Notes: generated by a model from the sequence alone, not told the origin. DNA of 64,000 nucleotides from Massilia sp. NR 4-1 (GCF_001191005.1 NZ_CP012201.1:496001-560000), one strand, 5' to 3'; shown: positions 37,501 to 47,687, numbered from the stretch's first letter. Numbers and translations are program-made.

Positions 37501-40500
37501 GGCGCGCAGCCTTTGCAGCACGCCGCGCGGCAAGCCGAATTTCAGCGCGGCGGGACTCAGTTCCTCCCAGGCGGCGTTGCTGTCGTAGCCGGGCAGGGAC
37601 GGCAGCACGGCCAGCCAGCGCCGCGCCAGCGCTGCCAGTTCGGCGCCGGGCGCCAATTGCTGCAGCACCGTTTCGCGTCCGGCCCCATCCTGCGCCTGCG
37701 CCAGGCCGGCGCCGATGCCGGCTTCCTGCAGGGTGTCGCGCATCATGCATTGGCCCATATGGTCCATCAGGCGCCAGAATTCCTCCAGCGCGCCGGACGC
37801 GGCGTCCTGCCGTTGGATCAGCGTCTGCACGCTGTCGCCGATGGCGTTCCAGTGTCTGGCATGCTGGGCGGCGTCGCCTTCCAGCACGTCGAACAGGCTG
37901 TCGTCGCCGGCCTGCGGGATAACCCAGGCGGCCAGGCGGCGCTGGCCCTGGGCCGGACCGATGGCGTCGGCCACCGCTTCGCGTACGCCCGGGTGGGCCA
38001 GCAAGGCGCTTTCGATCTCGCCCAGCTCGATGCGGTTGCCGGCGATCTTCACCTGGAAGTCGCGCCGGCCCAGGAATTCCAGCGTGGCGTCGGACCAGTA
38101 GCGCGCCAGATCGCCGGTGCGGTACAGCCTTTCGCCATGCACCGGATGGGTGATGAAGCTGGCGCCGGTTTTTTCGGCGTCGTTCTCATAACCCAGGGCC
38201 AGGCCGATGCCGCCGATGTACAGGTCGCCCGTCACATGGTCGGGGCAGTCGCGCAGCTGGCCGTCCAGCACGCGGTAATGCTGGTTCGCCAGCGGATAGC
38301 CGTAAGGGATGGAGCGCCAGTGCGGCGGCAGGCTGTCCGGCACCGCAAACCAGTTGGACCAGATCGAGGCCTCGGTGGCGCCGCCCATGGCGATCAGGCG
38401 CGCCTTGGGCGCGGCCTTGCGCAGGCGCGCCGGCAGTGGCAGCGGAATCCAGTCGCCGCTGAGGAAGACGTGGCACAGGCCGTCCAGCGCGGCGCCGCTG
38501 GCTTCCGCCTCTTCCAGCAACAGCTCCAGCAGCGCGGGCACCGTGTTCCACACAGTGACGCCATGGCGCCGCACCAGCGACAGCCAGTGGCCCGGATCGC
38601 GCGTGCCCGCCGCCAGCGGCAGCACCAGGGCCGCGCCGGTGGCGAAGATGCCGAACATATCGTAGACCGACAGGTCGAAATACAGCGAGGACAGGCCCAG
38701 TACGCGGTCCTGCGCACCGACGCTGAAGCGGCGGTTGATGTCCAGCACCGTATTGGCCGCGCCGCGGTGGTCGATGGTCACGCCTTTCGGCGTGCCGGTG
38801 GAACCGGAGGTGTAGATCACATAAGCATGGTCGGCCAGGCTGCGTGCGCCCGGCTGCGGCGCGCGATCGGGCCAGGCGGCAGCTGCTTCCTGGGCGGCGT
38901 CCAGCACCTGCACGGCGCGGCCGGCGCACATCTCCTGCACGATGGGCAGGCAATCGGGCTGGCTCAGGATCAGGCGGATCCGGCTGCCCTCCAGGATGGC
39001 GTGCAGGCGCGCGGCCGGCACGTCGGCATCGACCGGCACGTACACCGCGCCCGCGGCCAGAATGCCGAGGCAGGCCGCGACCTGCTCCGGCCCCTTGCGC
39101 ATGACGACGGCAATCCGCTCGCCGCCGCGCACCTGCTGCGCCAGCAAAGCATTCGCCAGGCGGCGCGACCAGGCGGCCAGCTGGCCATAGCTCCATTGCT
39201 GTTCCTGGGCGATCAGGGCGCAGGCGCCCGGTGTGCGTTCGGCCTGGTCGAAGAACAGCTGGTCAAGGCAGCGTTCCGGCAAGGGGCCGGCGCTGGCGTT
39301 GACCTGGCGCCGCACTTCCTGCTGGGACGGCGGCAGCAGCGCCGGCACCGGCTGCTGCCAGGCCTGGGGTTGTTGCGCAAGGCGCAGCAGCAGCGCGTGA
39401 TAGGCCTCGAACATGGCGTCCAGCACGCCGGGCTGGAACAGCGTGTCGACCGCGTCCCAGTTGTAAATCAGGGCGCCATCCAGTTCGCAAGCCTGGTGGT
39501 CGAGCCACACTTGCGGCGTCTGGCTGATGCCATAGCCCACCACGCCCAGCGGGCTGTCGGGGGCCGCGCCCTTGGTCGGATCGTTCATGCCCAGCTGGCT
39601 GGTGAACACCACCGGCATGGCGATGGCGTCCTGCCGTTCGCGTCCCCGGTTCCATTCGCGCATCACGTCGACGGCGCTGAAAGCGCGGTGCTGCAGGTGC
39701 TCCAGCACGGCGCCATTGACGGCGGCGGCACGCTGGCCGAAAGGCAGGGCGTCGGCGCAGTCCAGCGGCAGCAGGGTGACGGCGGTGAAGTCGCCCAGCA
39801 GGCGCGGCACATCGGCATGCCAGGGCAGGCGGTCGAAGATGGTCAGGTTGAGCGTGAAGCGCGGCTCGCCGCTCCAGGCGGCCAGCACTTCGGCGAAGAC
39901 TGCGATCAGCAGCGAAGCCGGCGTGCAGCCGGCCTGCATGGCTTGGTCGCGCAGGCTTTGCCACTGCGCCGCGTCCAGTCGCTGCTGGCGGCGCGAGAAG
40001 GCCGGGCTGTTCTGGCGCAGCGCTTCGGCGCGCAGCGGCAGCTGCGGCGCCGGCGGCAGCGTGGGGATGCGCTGCAGCCAGAATTCGCGCGCCGCTGCGC
40101 GTTCGGCGCGGCGCTGTGCGCTGTGCTCATATTTTGCAAGCACATAGTCGCGGAAGGAGATGGCGAAGGGCTGCAGGCCGGCGGCCTGCTGATCGCCGCC
40201 GGCCTGGTACAGGTCGGCCAGCTCCTGCCAGATGATCTGGCCGCTGGTGGCGTCGTTGATCAGCATATCGATGCCGATGTGCAGGCGTACCGCGCCTCCC
40301 TGCAGGCGGCTGGCGCGCACGTCGAACAGCGGCCATTGGGACGCATCCATGACCTGGTGCGACATGGCGCTGCGCCATTCGGCGCAATGGCGTTCCACCT
40401 CTTGCGGCGCGGCCGTTTCCAGCTGCGCCACGCGCAGCCGGTAGGACGGCACCTCGGGCAGCACGCGCTGGCGGCCGTCCTCGCCGATCACCAGGCGCAG

Positions 40501-43500
40501 GGCGCCATGGCGCTGCACCAGCACATTCCAGCAGCGTTCCAGCAGCTCCAGGTCCAGGCCCTGGGCGGCGTCGGCTTCCAGATAGGCGTGGCAGGCCACG
40601 CCACCCAGGCCATAATGGCTCTGGCGGCCGATCCAGTAGGCGTGCTGCAGCTCGGTGAGCGGGAAGGGCAGGTGGGCGCCGGCCGGATCGGCGGTGATGT
40701 GCTCGGCGACGGCCGGCGCGCTTGGCGTGGTTTGCTGCGCAAGCTGTTCCAGCAGATAGTCGGCCAGCCTTTGCGGGGTATTGCACTGGAAGATGGTCTT
40801 CAGTTCGCACTTCACGCCCAGGCCCGTTTCGCAGCGCCGTGCGAAATCCATCACCAGGATCGAGTCCATGCCCAGTTTCAGCAGCTCGATGCCGGGCGTC
40901 AGCTGGGCTGGCGGCACGCGCAGCGTGCGCGCCAGTTCGGCCACGACGAAATTGCGCACCGTGGCGGCGCGCGCGTCGCCGTCCAGGCCTTGCAGGGCGC
41001 TGGTATCGGCCCTTGCGCCCGCGTCGCTGGCCTGGCTTGCGGCCAGACAGCGTTCGAAGGTATTGGCCGGGTTGTACAAGCCGTAGAGCGGCACGAACTG
41101 GCGCCAGTCCACTTCCGCCGCCACGCAGCAGCGCAGCGCCGGCGCGGCGCTTTCGCCCAGCAGCAGGTCGAGGGTGGCCAGGTAGCGTGCCGGCGCCAGG
41201 CGGCGGATGCCGGCCGCGCGCAGCAATTGCAGCAGCTCCTCGTCCACCTCGGACATGCCGGCGCCGCCGCCCCACGGCCCCCAGGCCGCCGCCAGGCCGG
41301 GCAGGCCCTGGGCGCGGCGCAGGCGGATCAGCGCATCCTGGAAGGCATTCGCCGCGCCGTACGGAATTTGCAGGCGCGAACCCCAGATGCCGGAAATCGA
41401 GGTGAAACAGACAAACCAGTTCAGCGCGCGGTTGCGGGTATGCTCATGCAGCAGCCAGGCGCCATCGACCTTGGAGCGGCTGACGGCATCGTAGTCCTCG
41501 GCCGTGATGCCGGCCAGGTCGTTGAAGCGGCTGCTGCCGGCGCAATGGAAAACGCCCAGCAGACGGTGGCCGCTGTCCTGTTCCAGCGCGGCGATGCGCT
41601 GGAAGGCCTGCTCCATGCTGGTGCGGTCGGCCACGTCCGCATCGATATGGTCGATGCGGATGCCCTGGTCGCGCAGCAGCGCCAGGCGCGCCTGCCAGCC
41701 GGCCGGCGCCGTGCGCCGTGCCAGCAGCACCAGATGGCGCGCACCGCGCGCCGCCAGCCAATCGCTGGCGTGGCGGCCCAGCGCCCCGTAGGCGCCGGCC
41801 ACCAGATACATGCCTTCGCTGCTGGCGCGCGCGGTAAATGCCTGCGGCTCCGACACGGCGGCCAGGCGCGGGCGGTGCCATTGCTGCTGGTGCAGCGCCA
41901 CGCCTTCCTCGGCGCCGAACAGGGGCAGCAGTGCGGCCAGGGCCGATGCCAGCGGCGTCAGGCCGGCGTCGCTGTCGGCCATCAGCCAGCGCGGGCCGGG
42001 GTATTCCAGCGCCAGGGCGCGTGCCGCCCCCCACAGCGCGGCCTGCACCGGATCTCCGCCGCCGCTTTGCATGCCGTGCGCGCCGGCCGTCGGTAGCAGG
42101 ATGCGCGGCGTTTTGCGGCAGCTTTGCAGCACCTTGACGAACTCCGTCAGCGGCCAGCCGGCGGCGCTGCCGGCTGCTGGCCGCGCTCCTTCCAGCTGCT
42201 CGATGCGGGCGCGCCAGCCGTCCAGGTAAACGACGACGTCCCCGTCTTCCAGGGTGGCAGCCAGCGCCGGCCATTCCACGGCACTGGCGCGCTGCACGCT
42301 CCAGCCCTGGGCCTGCAGCGCGGCGCCGAAGTGCTCGGCCTCCACCGCCGCTCCACCCAGCAGCCAGCAGCGGCCTGCCGTGGCGGCATCAGGCAGCGCG
42401 AAGGCTTCCCACTCGACGGCGTACAGGTCGACCGGCCGCGCGGCCGCGCGTTCCGGTTGCGGCTGCAGTTGCAGCGGATGGCGCGCGGCGTCTTCGTCGT
42501 ACTCCAGCCAGTAGCTGTGGCGTTCGAAGGGATAGCGCGGCAGGGAGCGCGGCGGCGGCAGCGTGCCGGCGTACATATGCTGCCAGTCGAAGTCCTGGCC
42601 GGCCTGGTACAGCGCCGCCGCCGCATCGGCCACGGCTTGCAGATCGTCGCCGCCACGGCGCAGGCTGGCCACGCAGGCCACCGCCTGCGGCCATTGCTGC
42701 GCCAGCTGGTTGCGCTGGGCCACGGCACTGAGCACCGCGTGCGCGCCGATTTCCAGCAGCACGTCGCAGCGGCCGGCGGCCAGCTGCAGCGCGTCGGCAA
42801 AGCGTACCGGCTGGCGCGCGTGGCGGCGCCAGTAAGCGGCGTCCGGCGCCTGCTGCAGGACTTCGCCGCTGAGCGTGGAGCACAGCGGCAGCGCGGGCGT
42901 TTGCGCCGCCAGGCCATGGCAGGCTTCTTCCCAGGCATCCAGCATGGGATCGAGCAGGGGCGAGTGGAAGGCGTGCGACACCGTCAGCGGGCGCGCATGG
43001 CAGTCCTGCGCTTCCAGCGTGGCGCGCAAGGCCTCGATGGCGGCGGCGGAGCCGGACAGCACCACGTCTTGCGGCCCGTTCAGCGCGGCCAGCGCGGCCT
43101 GGCTGGCCAGCGCCGGCGGCAGCGCCGCCAAGGCCGCTTCGGCCTGTTGCGGCGTGGCGCGCGCGGCCAGCATGGCGCCGCCGGCCGGCAAGGCCTGCAT
43201 CAACGCGCCGCGCCGCACGATCAGGCGCGCCGCCTGTTCCAGCGTCAGCGCGCCCGCCACCACCATGGCGGCGAATTCGCCGATGGAGTGGCCCAGCACC
43301 ACGGCCGGGCGCAGGCCCCAGGCCTGCCACATCGCGGCCAGGGCGTAGCCGACGGCGAACAGCGCCGGCTGGGCGATGGCGGTCTGCTGCAGGCGTGGCG
43401 CCTGCGCTTCGTCATGCATCAGGGCGATGATGGATGCGCCCAGATGCGGCGCAAGGGCGGCGTCGGCCGCATCCAGCGCGGCGCGGAAGCCGGGCTGGCA

Positions 43501-46500
43501 GGCGTACAGGCCGCGCGCCATGCCGCTGTACTGCGAGCCCTGGCCGGTGAACACGAAGCCGATGCGCGGCGCACCCGATGTTTCCACGGCTTCCTGCGCT
43601 CCTGCGGCCAGGCGCTGCAAGGCCTCGCCCAGTTCGGCGCGGCTGGCGGCGCTGATGGCCGCGCGCAGCGGATGGTGGTCGCGCTGGCGTGCCATGCCGC
43701 GCGCCAGCGCCGCCAGGTCGGCCTGGCTATCCAGCGACTGGCGATAGGCGGCGGCCAGCATGCGTAGCGATTCGGCGGAGCGGGCCGACAGCAGGTACAG
43801 GGGCAGGGTCGTCCCCGGCGCGGCCTTCGCTGCGGGCAGGGCGGGCGGCGCCTGCTCCAGCAGCACGTGGGCGATGGTGCCGGCAAAGCCGTAGGAGGTG
43901 ACGCCGGCGCGGCGCAGCGCCTGGCGCGCCGGCCAGTCGACGCAGGCGGTGGGCACGCGGGCCGGGATGGCGTCCAGGTCGATCAGGGGATTGACTTCGC
44001 GCAGGCCGACGGCGGGCGGCAGGCGGCCATGCTCCAGCGCCAGAATGGTCTTGGCCAGGCCGGCCGCGCCGGCCGCCGATTCCAGGTGGCCGATATTGGT
44101 CTTGACGGAACCGAGCCACAGCGGATCTTCCGCCGCGCGGCCGCGGAACACGTCGGCCACCGACTGGTATTCGATCGGATCGCCGAGGCGGGTGCCGGTG
44201 CCGTGCAGTTCCACATAGTCGATATCGGCCGGCCGCAGGCCGGCGCGCCGCAGCGACAGTTCGAGCAGGCGCTGCTGGGCCGCGCCGTTGGGCGCGGACA
44301 GGCTGCTGCCCGCGCCGTCCTGGCGCACCAGCGAGTCGCGGATCACGGCGCGCACCGGATCGCCGTCGGCCAGCGCTTCGTTCAGGCGTTTCAGTACCAG
44401 CACCACGCAGCCTTCGCCGCGCACATAGCCGTCGGCGCGCGCATCGAGGGTCTTGCAGCGGCCGTCGGCGGCCAGCATGCCGGCCTTGTGCAGCACCAGG
44501 TCGACCTCGGGCAGCAGCTGCAGCTTGACCCCGGCCGCCAGCGCCAGGCCCGACTCGCGCGCGCGCAGGCTTTGCACCGCCAGATGCAGGGCGCTGTGCG
44601 AGGCCGAACAGGCGGTGTCGATCGCCATTGACGGGCCTTCCCAGCCGAAGCTGAAGGACAGGCGGCCGCAGGCGGCGGCGAAGGAGGTGCCGGTGCCCCA
44701 GTAGGCATCGAAGTGGGCCGGCGTGCCGCTGATAAAGGGGATGTGGCCGTAGTCGCCGGTGCCGATGCCGACGAAGACGCCGGTATCGCTGCCGCGCAGG
44801 CGCGACGGCGCCAGGCCGGCGTCCTCCAGCGCGTGCCAGCCCACTTCCAGCAGCAGGCGCTGTTGCGGATCGGTGTTCATGGCCTCGCGCGGCGACATGC
44901 CGAAGAAGGCCGCGTCGAAGCGGTCGACATGATTCAGATAGGCGCCGAAGCCGGGAATATCGTCGCGCGTACGGAAACGCTCCGACGGGGCGGGACGGAT
45001 GGCGCAGCCGCCGCTTTCCAGCATGGACCAGAAAGCGGCGTCGCTGTCGGCATCCTGGCCGTTCGCGCCGGGCAGGCGGTAGGCCATGCCGATAATGGCG
45101 ATGGCTTCCGGGCTGTGCGGGCCAGGCTGGCCGGCGGTTCCGTCTGTTGCTGCCGTGCCGTGCGCCGTTGCTGCGCCATATGCCGCTGCCGAACCGCTCA
45201 CTGCTGCGGCGCCATTCGCCGCGAGCGCGGCGCCCTCCCGCGCAGCGCTGCCGGCAGCCATGGCCGGCGTAGCGGCGGCCGCAGGCAGCACGCCCGCCGC
45301 CGCCATGCCGTCCAGCAGCCAGGCCGACAGCTGCAGCAGCGTGGGCTGGTCGAACAGCAGTTTGTCCGGTACCGGCAAGGCGCAGGCCTTGGCCGCCGCC
45401 GCCCCCAGGCGTGCCGCCGACATCGAATCCATGCCGTAGCCAAACAGGCTGGCTTCGGGACGGATGGCGCGCGCGGCCACCGTGCCGAGGATGGCGGCCG
45501 TCTGTTGCGCCAGCCAGCCGCACAGATGCTCGCCGCGCTGCGCCGCGCCTAGCGGACGCAGGGCCGCGAGCAGGGCGCCGTCTGGTGCTGCGCCATGCGC
45601 GTCGCCGCCGGCCGGCGTTGCGGTATTCGCGCCAGCCATCGCGCTGTCCCGCCCCGCATCCTGCCCCGCCGGCGTGGACTGCGCGGCTGGCGCCGGCACC
45701 GCATCGGGTCCATCCAGGCGCTGTTCATGCAGCACGGCCAGCTCGCCTGCCAGCCAGGCGGCGCGCACGGCGCTGCGGCGCACCTTGCCGCTGGTGGTGC
45801 GCGGCAGCGTGCCTTTGCGGATCAGCACCACGGCATGCGCCGCCAACTGGTGTTCCTCGGCCACGGCCACGCGTACCGCGTCGGCGATGGCGGTGTAGTC
45901 GTTGCTGGATTGTTTCGCCACTTCCTGCACCACCACCAGCAGCTCCGTGCTCTCGTCTTCGGCCGGCAGCGAGAAGGCGGCGCCGCTCTCGGGCACGCAG
46001 GCCGCATGCGCCCGTCCGCCACTGTTCTCGATATCGTTCGGATAGTGGCATTCGCCGCGGAACAGCAGCATATCCTTCAGGCGGCCGGTGACGAACAGGT
46101 GGCCCTCGTGCACAAAGCCCATATCGCCGGTGCGCAGATACGCCGCCTCGCTGCCCGCGGCGCGCGCCAGGAACAGCGCGCGGTTCAGCTCTTCCTTATT
46201 CCAGTAGCCGTCCGCCACGCAGCGGCCGCTGATCCAGATTTCGCCGACAGTGTCGGCGGACAGGGGTACGTGCTTGTCCGCATCGACAATACGCACCTCC
46301 TGCCCGTCGAACTCGTTGCCGTTGCTGGTGTAGCGCCGCATGCCCGGCGGCGGCAGCGCGCCGCTGGCCGGCTGCGCCACGGCGCGTCCGCGCTCCAGCA
46401 GCGTTTTATCGACGTCGATGTAGTAAGGCTCGCGATCGGCCACATGGGCCGACACCAGCAAGGTGGCCTCGGCCAGGCCGTAGGCCGGTTTGATGGCCGT

Positions 46501-47496
46501 GCGGCGCAGGCCGCGCGCGCCGAACACGGCGTGGAAGCGCTCGATCTGCTCCGGCAGCACCGGCTCGGCCGCCGGCATCAGGCAGCCGACGCGTTCCAGG
46601 GCGATCTGCGCCAGGCGCTGCGGCGCCGCCGCCGCTTCCTCGGCGCACAGGCGCAGGGCGAAGCTGGGGCAGGGCAGGGCCGTGGCCTGTTCGGCGCTGG
46701 CCACTTCCAGCCAGCGCAGCGGGTCGGCGGCAAAGGCCATCGGCGCCATATACACGGCGCGGCTGCCATAGGCCAGCGGCAGCAGGATGCCCATGATCAG
46801 GCCCAGGTCGTGGAACAGGGGCAGCCAGCTGGCGACCACGGTGGCGCTGCGCGCGCGGCGGTCCACGGCCGTCAGCCGGCCCAGGAATTCGAGGTTGCGC
46901 AACAGCGCGCCATGGCGGTTGACCACGCCCTTGGGCTGGCCGGTGGAGCCGGAGGTGTATTGCAGGAAGGCGAGCGTGGCACCGTCCAGGGCGGGGCGCT
47001 GCCAGGCGCCGGCATCGGCCTGCAGCCGGTCCAGCTGCAGCAGTTCCAGCCGGTGTTCGGTGGCGAAGGCTTGCAGCGCGTCGCCGCTGGCGGCGGCGAT
47101 GGCGGCGCTGCTGAGCACCAGGGCCGGGCGGCAGTCGGCGGCAATGCCGCCCAGCTTGGGCAGCACGCGCCGCACGCGCGCCGCGCCGGGCAGGTTGACC
47201 GGCACGCCGGTCACGCCGGCGTAGAAGCAGGCCAGCAGCGCGACCACGTAATCGATCCCGGACGGGAACAGGATCAGGGCGCTGTCGCCGGGGCGGCTGC
47301 AACGCTGCAAGGCGGCCGCCGCCTGGCGCACGCGCTGCGACAGGGCGCCATAGCTCAGGCGCAGTTCGGCCTGGCCTTCGCCCTGGTGCGCGACGAAGCA
47401 CAGCGCTTCGGCCTCGGGCTGGGTGCGGGCATGGTATTCGATCCAGTCTACCAGTGTCGGGTGCTGGCTTAGGGATATGGCAGGGAAGGCGGTCAT
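34576..47496 (-). CDS. Hybrid PKS-NRPS: FAAL-ACP-KS-AT-KR-ACP-Cy-A(MT)-PCP-Cy-PCP (MicC-like)
   Basis: A 4306-residue assembly line. Order with rough positions: fatty acyl-AMP ligase 1-575 (YTSGSTGQPKG ~180); ACP (GMDSM ~687); KS (DTACSAS ~960, HGTGTRLGD); AT (GHSIGE ~1404; HAFHS, malonyl type); KR (~1900); ACP (GMDSI ~2209); Cy1 (DMLINDATS ~2413); A domain (~2750-3200) with a methyltransferase-like domain inserted (ILEVGGRSG ~3397); PCP (GGDSL ~3671); Cy2 (DNLVCDGRS ~3867); PCP (GASSL ~4229). The A-domain code reads D-L-Y-N-L-S-M-I-W, a cysteine code. The expected chemistry: activate a fatty acid, extend it repeatedly to an alkyl-aromatic acid, then add and cyclise two cysteines. The ATG at 47496 has GAGGA five bases upstream; longer starts run into the Fur box. 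Confidence 0.9.
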   Translation of the reverse strand: MTAFPAISLSQHPTLVDWIEYHARTQPEAEALCFVAHQGEGQAELRLSYGALSQRVRQAAAALQRCSRPGDSALILFPSGIDYVVALLACFYAGVTGVPVNLPGAARVRRVLPKLGGIAADCRPALVLSSAAIAAASGDALQAFATEHRLELLQLDRLQADAGAWQRPALDGATLAFLQYTSGSTGQPKGVVNRHGALLRNLEFLGRLTAVDRRARSATVVASWLPLFHDLGLIMGILLPLAYGSRAVYMAPMAFAADPLRWLEVASAEQATALPCPSFALRLCAEEAAAAPQRLAQIALERVGCLMPAAEPVLPEQIERFHAVFGARGLRRTAIKPAYGLAEATLLVSAHVADREPYYIDVDKTLLERGRAVAQPASGALPPPGMRRYTSNGNEFDGQEVRIVDADKHVPLSADTVGEIWISGRCVADGYWNKEELNRALFLARAAGSEAAYLRTGDMGFVHEGHLFVTGRLKDMLLFRGECHYPNDIENSGGRAHAACVPESGAAFSLPAEDESTELLVVVQEVAKQSSNDYTAIADAVRVAVAEEHQLAAHAVVLIRKGTLPRTTSGKVRRSAVRAAWLAGELAVLHEQRLDGPDAVPAPAAQSTPAGQDAGRDSAMAGANTATPAGGDAHGAAPDGALLAALRPLGAAQRGEHLCGWLAQQTAAILGTVAARAIRPEASLFGYGMDSMSAARLGAAAAKACALPVPDKLLFDQPTLLQLSAWLLDGMAAAGVLPAAAATPAMAAGSAAREGAALAANGAAAVSGSAAAYGAATAHGTAATDGTAGQPGPHSPEAIAIIGMAYRLPGANGQDADSDAAFWSMLESGGCAIRPAPSERFRTRDDIPGFGAYLNHVDRFDAAFFGMSPREAMNTDPQQRLLLEVGWHALEDAGLAPSRLRGSDTGVFVGIGTGDYGHIPFISGTPAHFDAYWGTGTSFAAACGRLSFSFGWEGPSMAIDTACSASHSALHLAVQSLRARESGLALAAGVKLQLLPEVDLVLHKAGMLAADGRCKTLDARADGYVRGEGCVVLVLKRLNEALADGDPVRAVIRDSLVRQDGAGSSLSAPNGAAQQRLLELSLRRAGLRPADIDYVELHGTGTRLGDPIEYQSVADVFRGRAAEDPLWLGSVKTNIGHLESAAGAAGLAKTILALEHGRLPPAVGLREVNPLIDLDAIPARVPTACVDWPARQALRRAGVTSYGFAGTIAHVLLEQAPPALPAAKAAPGTTLPLYLLSARSAESLRMLAAAYRQSLDSQADLAALARGMARQRDHHPLRAAISAASRAELGEALQRLAAGAQEAVETSGAPRIGFVFTGQGSQYSGMARGLYACQPGFRAALDAADAALAPHLGASIIALMHDEAQAPRLQQTAIAQPALFAVGYALAAMWQAWGLRPAVVLGHSIGEFAAMVVAGALTLEQAARLIVRRGALMQALPAGGAMLAARATPQQAEAALAALPPALASQAALAALNGPQDVVLSGSAAAIEALRATLEAQDCHARPLTVSHAFHSPLLDPMLDAWEEACHGLAAQTPALPLCSTLSGEVLQQAPDAAYWRRHARQPVRFADALQLAAGRCDVLLEIGAHAVLSAVAQRNQLAQQWPQAVACVASLRRGGDDLQAVADAAAALYQAGQDFDWQHMYAGTLPPPRSLPRYPFERHSYWLEYDEDAARHPLQLQPQPERAAARPVDLYAVEWEAFALPDAATAGRCWLLGGAAVEAEHFGAALQAQGWSVQRASAVEWPALAATLEDGDVVVYLDGWRARIEQLEGARPAAGSAAGWPLTEFVKVLQSCRKTPRILLPTAGAHGMQSGGGDPVQAALWGAARALALEYPGPRWLMADSDAGLTPLASALAALLPLFGAEEGVALHQQQWHRPRLAAVSEPQAFTARASSEGMYLVAGAYGALGRHASDWLAARGARHLVLLARRTAPAGWQARLALLRDQGIRIDHIDADVADRTSMEQAFQRIAALEQDSGHRLLGVFHCAGSSRFNDLAGITAEDYDAVSRSKVDGAWLLHEHTRNRALNWFVCFTSISGIWGSRLQIPYGAANAFQDALIRLRRAQGLPGLAAAWGPWGGGAGMSEVDEELLQLLRAAGIRRLAPARYLATLDLLLGESAAPALRCCVAAEVDWRQFVPLYGLYNPANTFERCLAASQASDAGARADTSALQGLDGDARAATVRNFVVAELARTLRVPPAQLTPGIELLKLGMDSILVMDFARRCETGLGVKCELKTIFQCNTPQRLADYLLEQLAQQTTPSAPAVAEHITADPAGAHLPFPLTELQHAYWIGRQSHYGLGGVACHAYLEADAAQGLDLELLERCWNVLVQRHGALRLVIGEDGRQRVLPEVPSYRLRVAQLETAAPQEVERHCAEWRSAMSHQVMDASQWPLFDVRASRLQGGAVRLHIGIDMLINDATSGQIIWQELADLYQAGGDQQAAGLQPFAISFRDYVLAKYEHSAQRRAERAAAREFWLQRIPTLPPAPQLPLRAEALRQNSPAFSRRQQRLDAAQWQSLRDQAMQAGCTPASLLIAVFAEVLAAWSGEPRFTLNLTIFDRLPWHADVPRLLGDFTAVTLLPLDCADALPFGQRAAAVNGAVLEHLQHRAFSAVDVMREWNRGRERQDAIAMPVVFTSQLGMNDPTKGAAPDSPLGVVGYGISQTPQVWLDHQACELDGALIYNWDAVDTLFQPGVLDAMFEAYHALLLRLAQQPQAWQQPVPALLPPSQQEVRRQVNASAGPLPERCLDQLFFDQAERTPGACALIAQEQQWSYGQLAAWSRRLANALLAQQVRGGERIAVVMRKGPEQVAACLGILAAGAVYVPVDADVPAARLHAILEGSRIRLILSQPDCLPIVQEMCAGRAVQVLDAAQEAAAAWPDRAPQPGARSLADHAYVIYTSGSTGTPKGVTIDHRGAANTVLDINRRFSVGAQDRVLGLSSLYFDLSVYDMFGIFATGAALVLPLAAGTRDPGHWLSLVRRHGVTVWNTVPALLELLLEEAEASGAALDGLCHVFLSGDWIPLPLPARLRKAAPKARLIAMGGATEASIWSNWFAVPDSLPPHWRSIPYGYPLANQHYRVLDGQLRDCPDHVTGDLYIGGIGLALGYENDAEKTGASFITHPVHGERLYRTGDLARYWSDATLEFLGRRDFQVKIAGNRIELGEIESALLAHPGVREAVADAIGPAQGQRRLAAWVIPQAGDDSLFDVLEGDAAQHARHWNAIGDSVQTLIQRQDAASGALEEFWRLMDHMGQCMMRDTLQEAGIGAGLAQAQDGAGRETVLQQLAPGAELAALARRWLAVLPSLPGYDSNAAWEELSPAALKFGLPRGVLQRLRAGAGQRLAVLRGQASALELFYGADDTLAPEQMTRLNPLSTLCTRALAAAIRRHAQQLGRAPRILEVGGRSGAAARELLQLLPDCALDYTLCDPARTLIEQAEQAFAAQPKEKLHELRCRVFEHERPAPQQGLAEGDYDLVLASNALHRSASVPALLQRLRALLAPGGLLLAPEITRNSDFQLATVALLEGGYSRLADRRQASGDALLGSAAWQEELQAAGFAAAAAFGPGEQAGMHLLAARQADRTLRFAPRRLVEHLAALLSAYMVPQTIMALDAMPLSPTGKVMRQQLPRPEQGGERRARRQSGTAAPPVAQDLLQIWQELLGIGDLHADDSFFDLGGDSLIAVRLIERVRHGLNAHVSLSDLFDAPRLGDFAERVARAAPYEDKLPPLLPAPEQRHTPFPMTDVQQAYWIGRDESFELGGVSTHLYAEIEVDQLSHAALEQAWRRVIGRHDMLRAVIDADGMQRVLPEVPPYSIVCHDLRGAGDAAVAECLELVRMELSHEVFDTTSWPLFTVRAARMSEDTLRLFVSLDNLVCDGRSMRTLLAEWSLLARQPQTELKPLTASFRDYVMLSQQIELLPSYQRSLAYWHGKLATLPPAPALPLADYSREEVSPPHFSRREAVLEREQLAALQQQAAAHGVTLNAVLLAAYGAVLANWSAVPRFTLNLTLFNRPPVHEEIDALVGDFTSLVLLEFNGADGGFSNLALSMQRQIWADLEHMQVSAVRVLREAARRNRRLQQVAMPVVFTSGLGVAGDGDGGMDWLGRFVYGISQTPQVWIDQQVVERDGALVFNWDSVDALFPPGLLDQMFAAYHALLQRLAAQADSWTQPPSGAMPPNRWPARQRGTRAASATGTVAGDAAPVIEDSLLHAVRSRLGALLGQETPALQQNFFELGASSLDLIRLRQQLQADTGLALGVTDVFQHTSIAALAAHLRSLQRPAEADDSSALNASQTRRRQRQNNERRMKRSQQSGS

Positions 47497-47568
47497 GGGT
47501 GTCCTCGGTATCGATAAGCAAGCGCGAAAGGCCGGGAATTGCATTTCGCATAAGCTTATGAATATCGT

Positions 47569-47587
47569 GCAAATGAGAATGCTTATC
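47569..47587. promoter_or_regulatory. Fur-box-like site in the divergent siderophore promoter region
   Basis: GCAAATGAGAATGCTTATC matches the 19-bp Fur consensus (GATAATGATAATCATTATC) at 14 of 19 positions. It lies 73 bases before the hybrid synthetase start and 100 bases before the receptor start, between the two divergent operons, so one site could repress both when iron is plentiful. Confidence 0.75.
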
Positions 47588-47687
47588 AATCAAAAGTACC
47601 GAATGCGATATTTTTGGCCCCGATCGCGGTAGTGCGTCCGCCGTTTGCCCCGGATACTGCAGTCACTGAAAAAGGAGGGATGCAAAG

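Noticed and set aside
37267..42096. A 1609-codon open frame on the plus strand, antisense to the hybrid synthetase
   Set aside because: Composition is dominated by Arg, Gln, Gly and Ala, with no motif or ribosome site; it is a mirror of high-GC codon use in the real gene.
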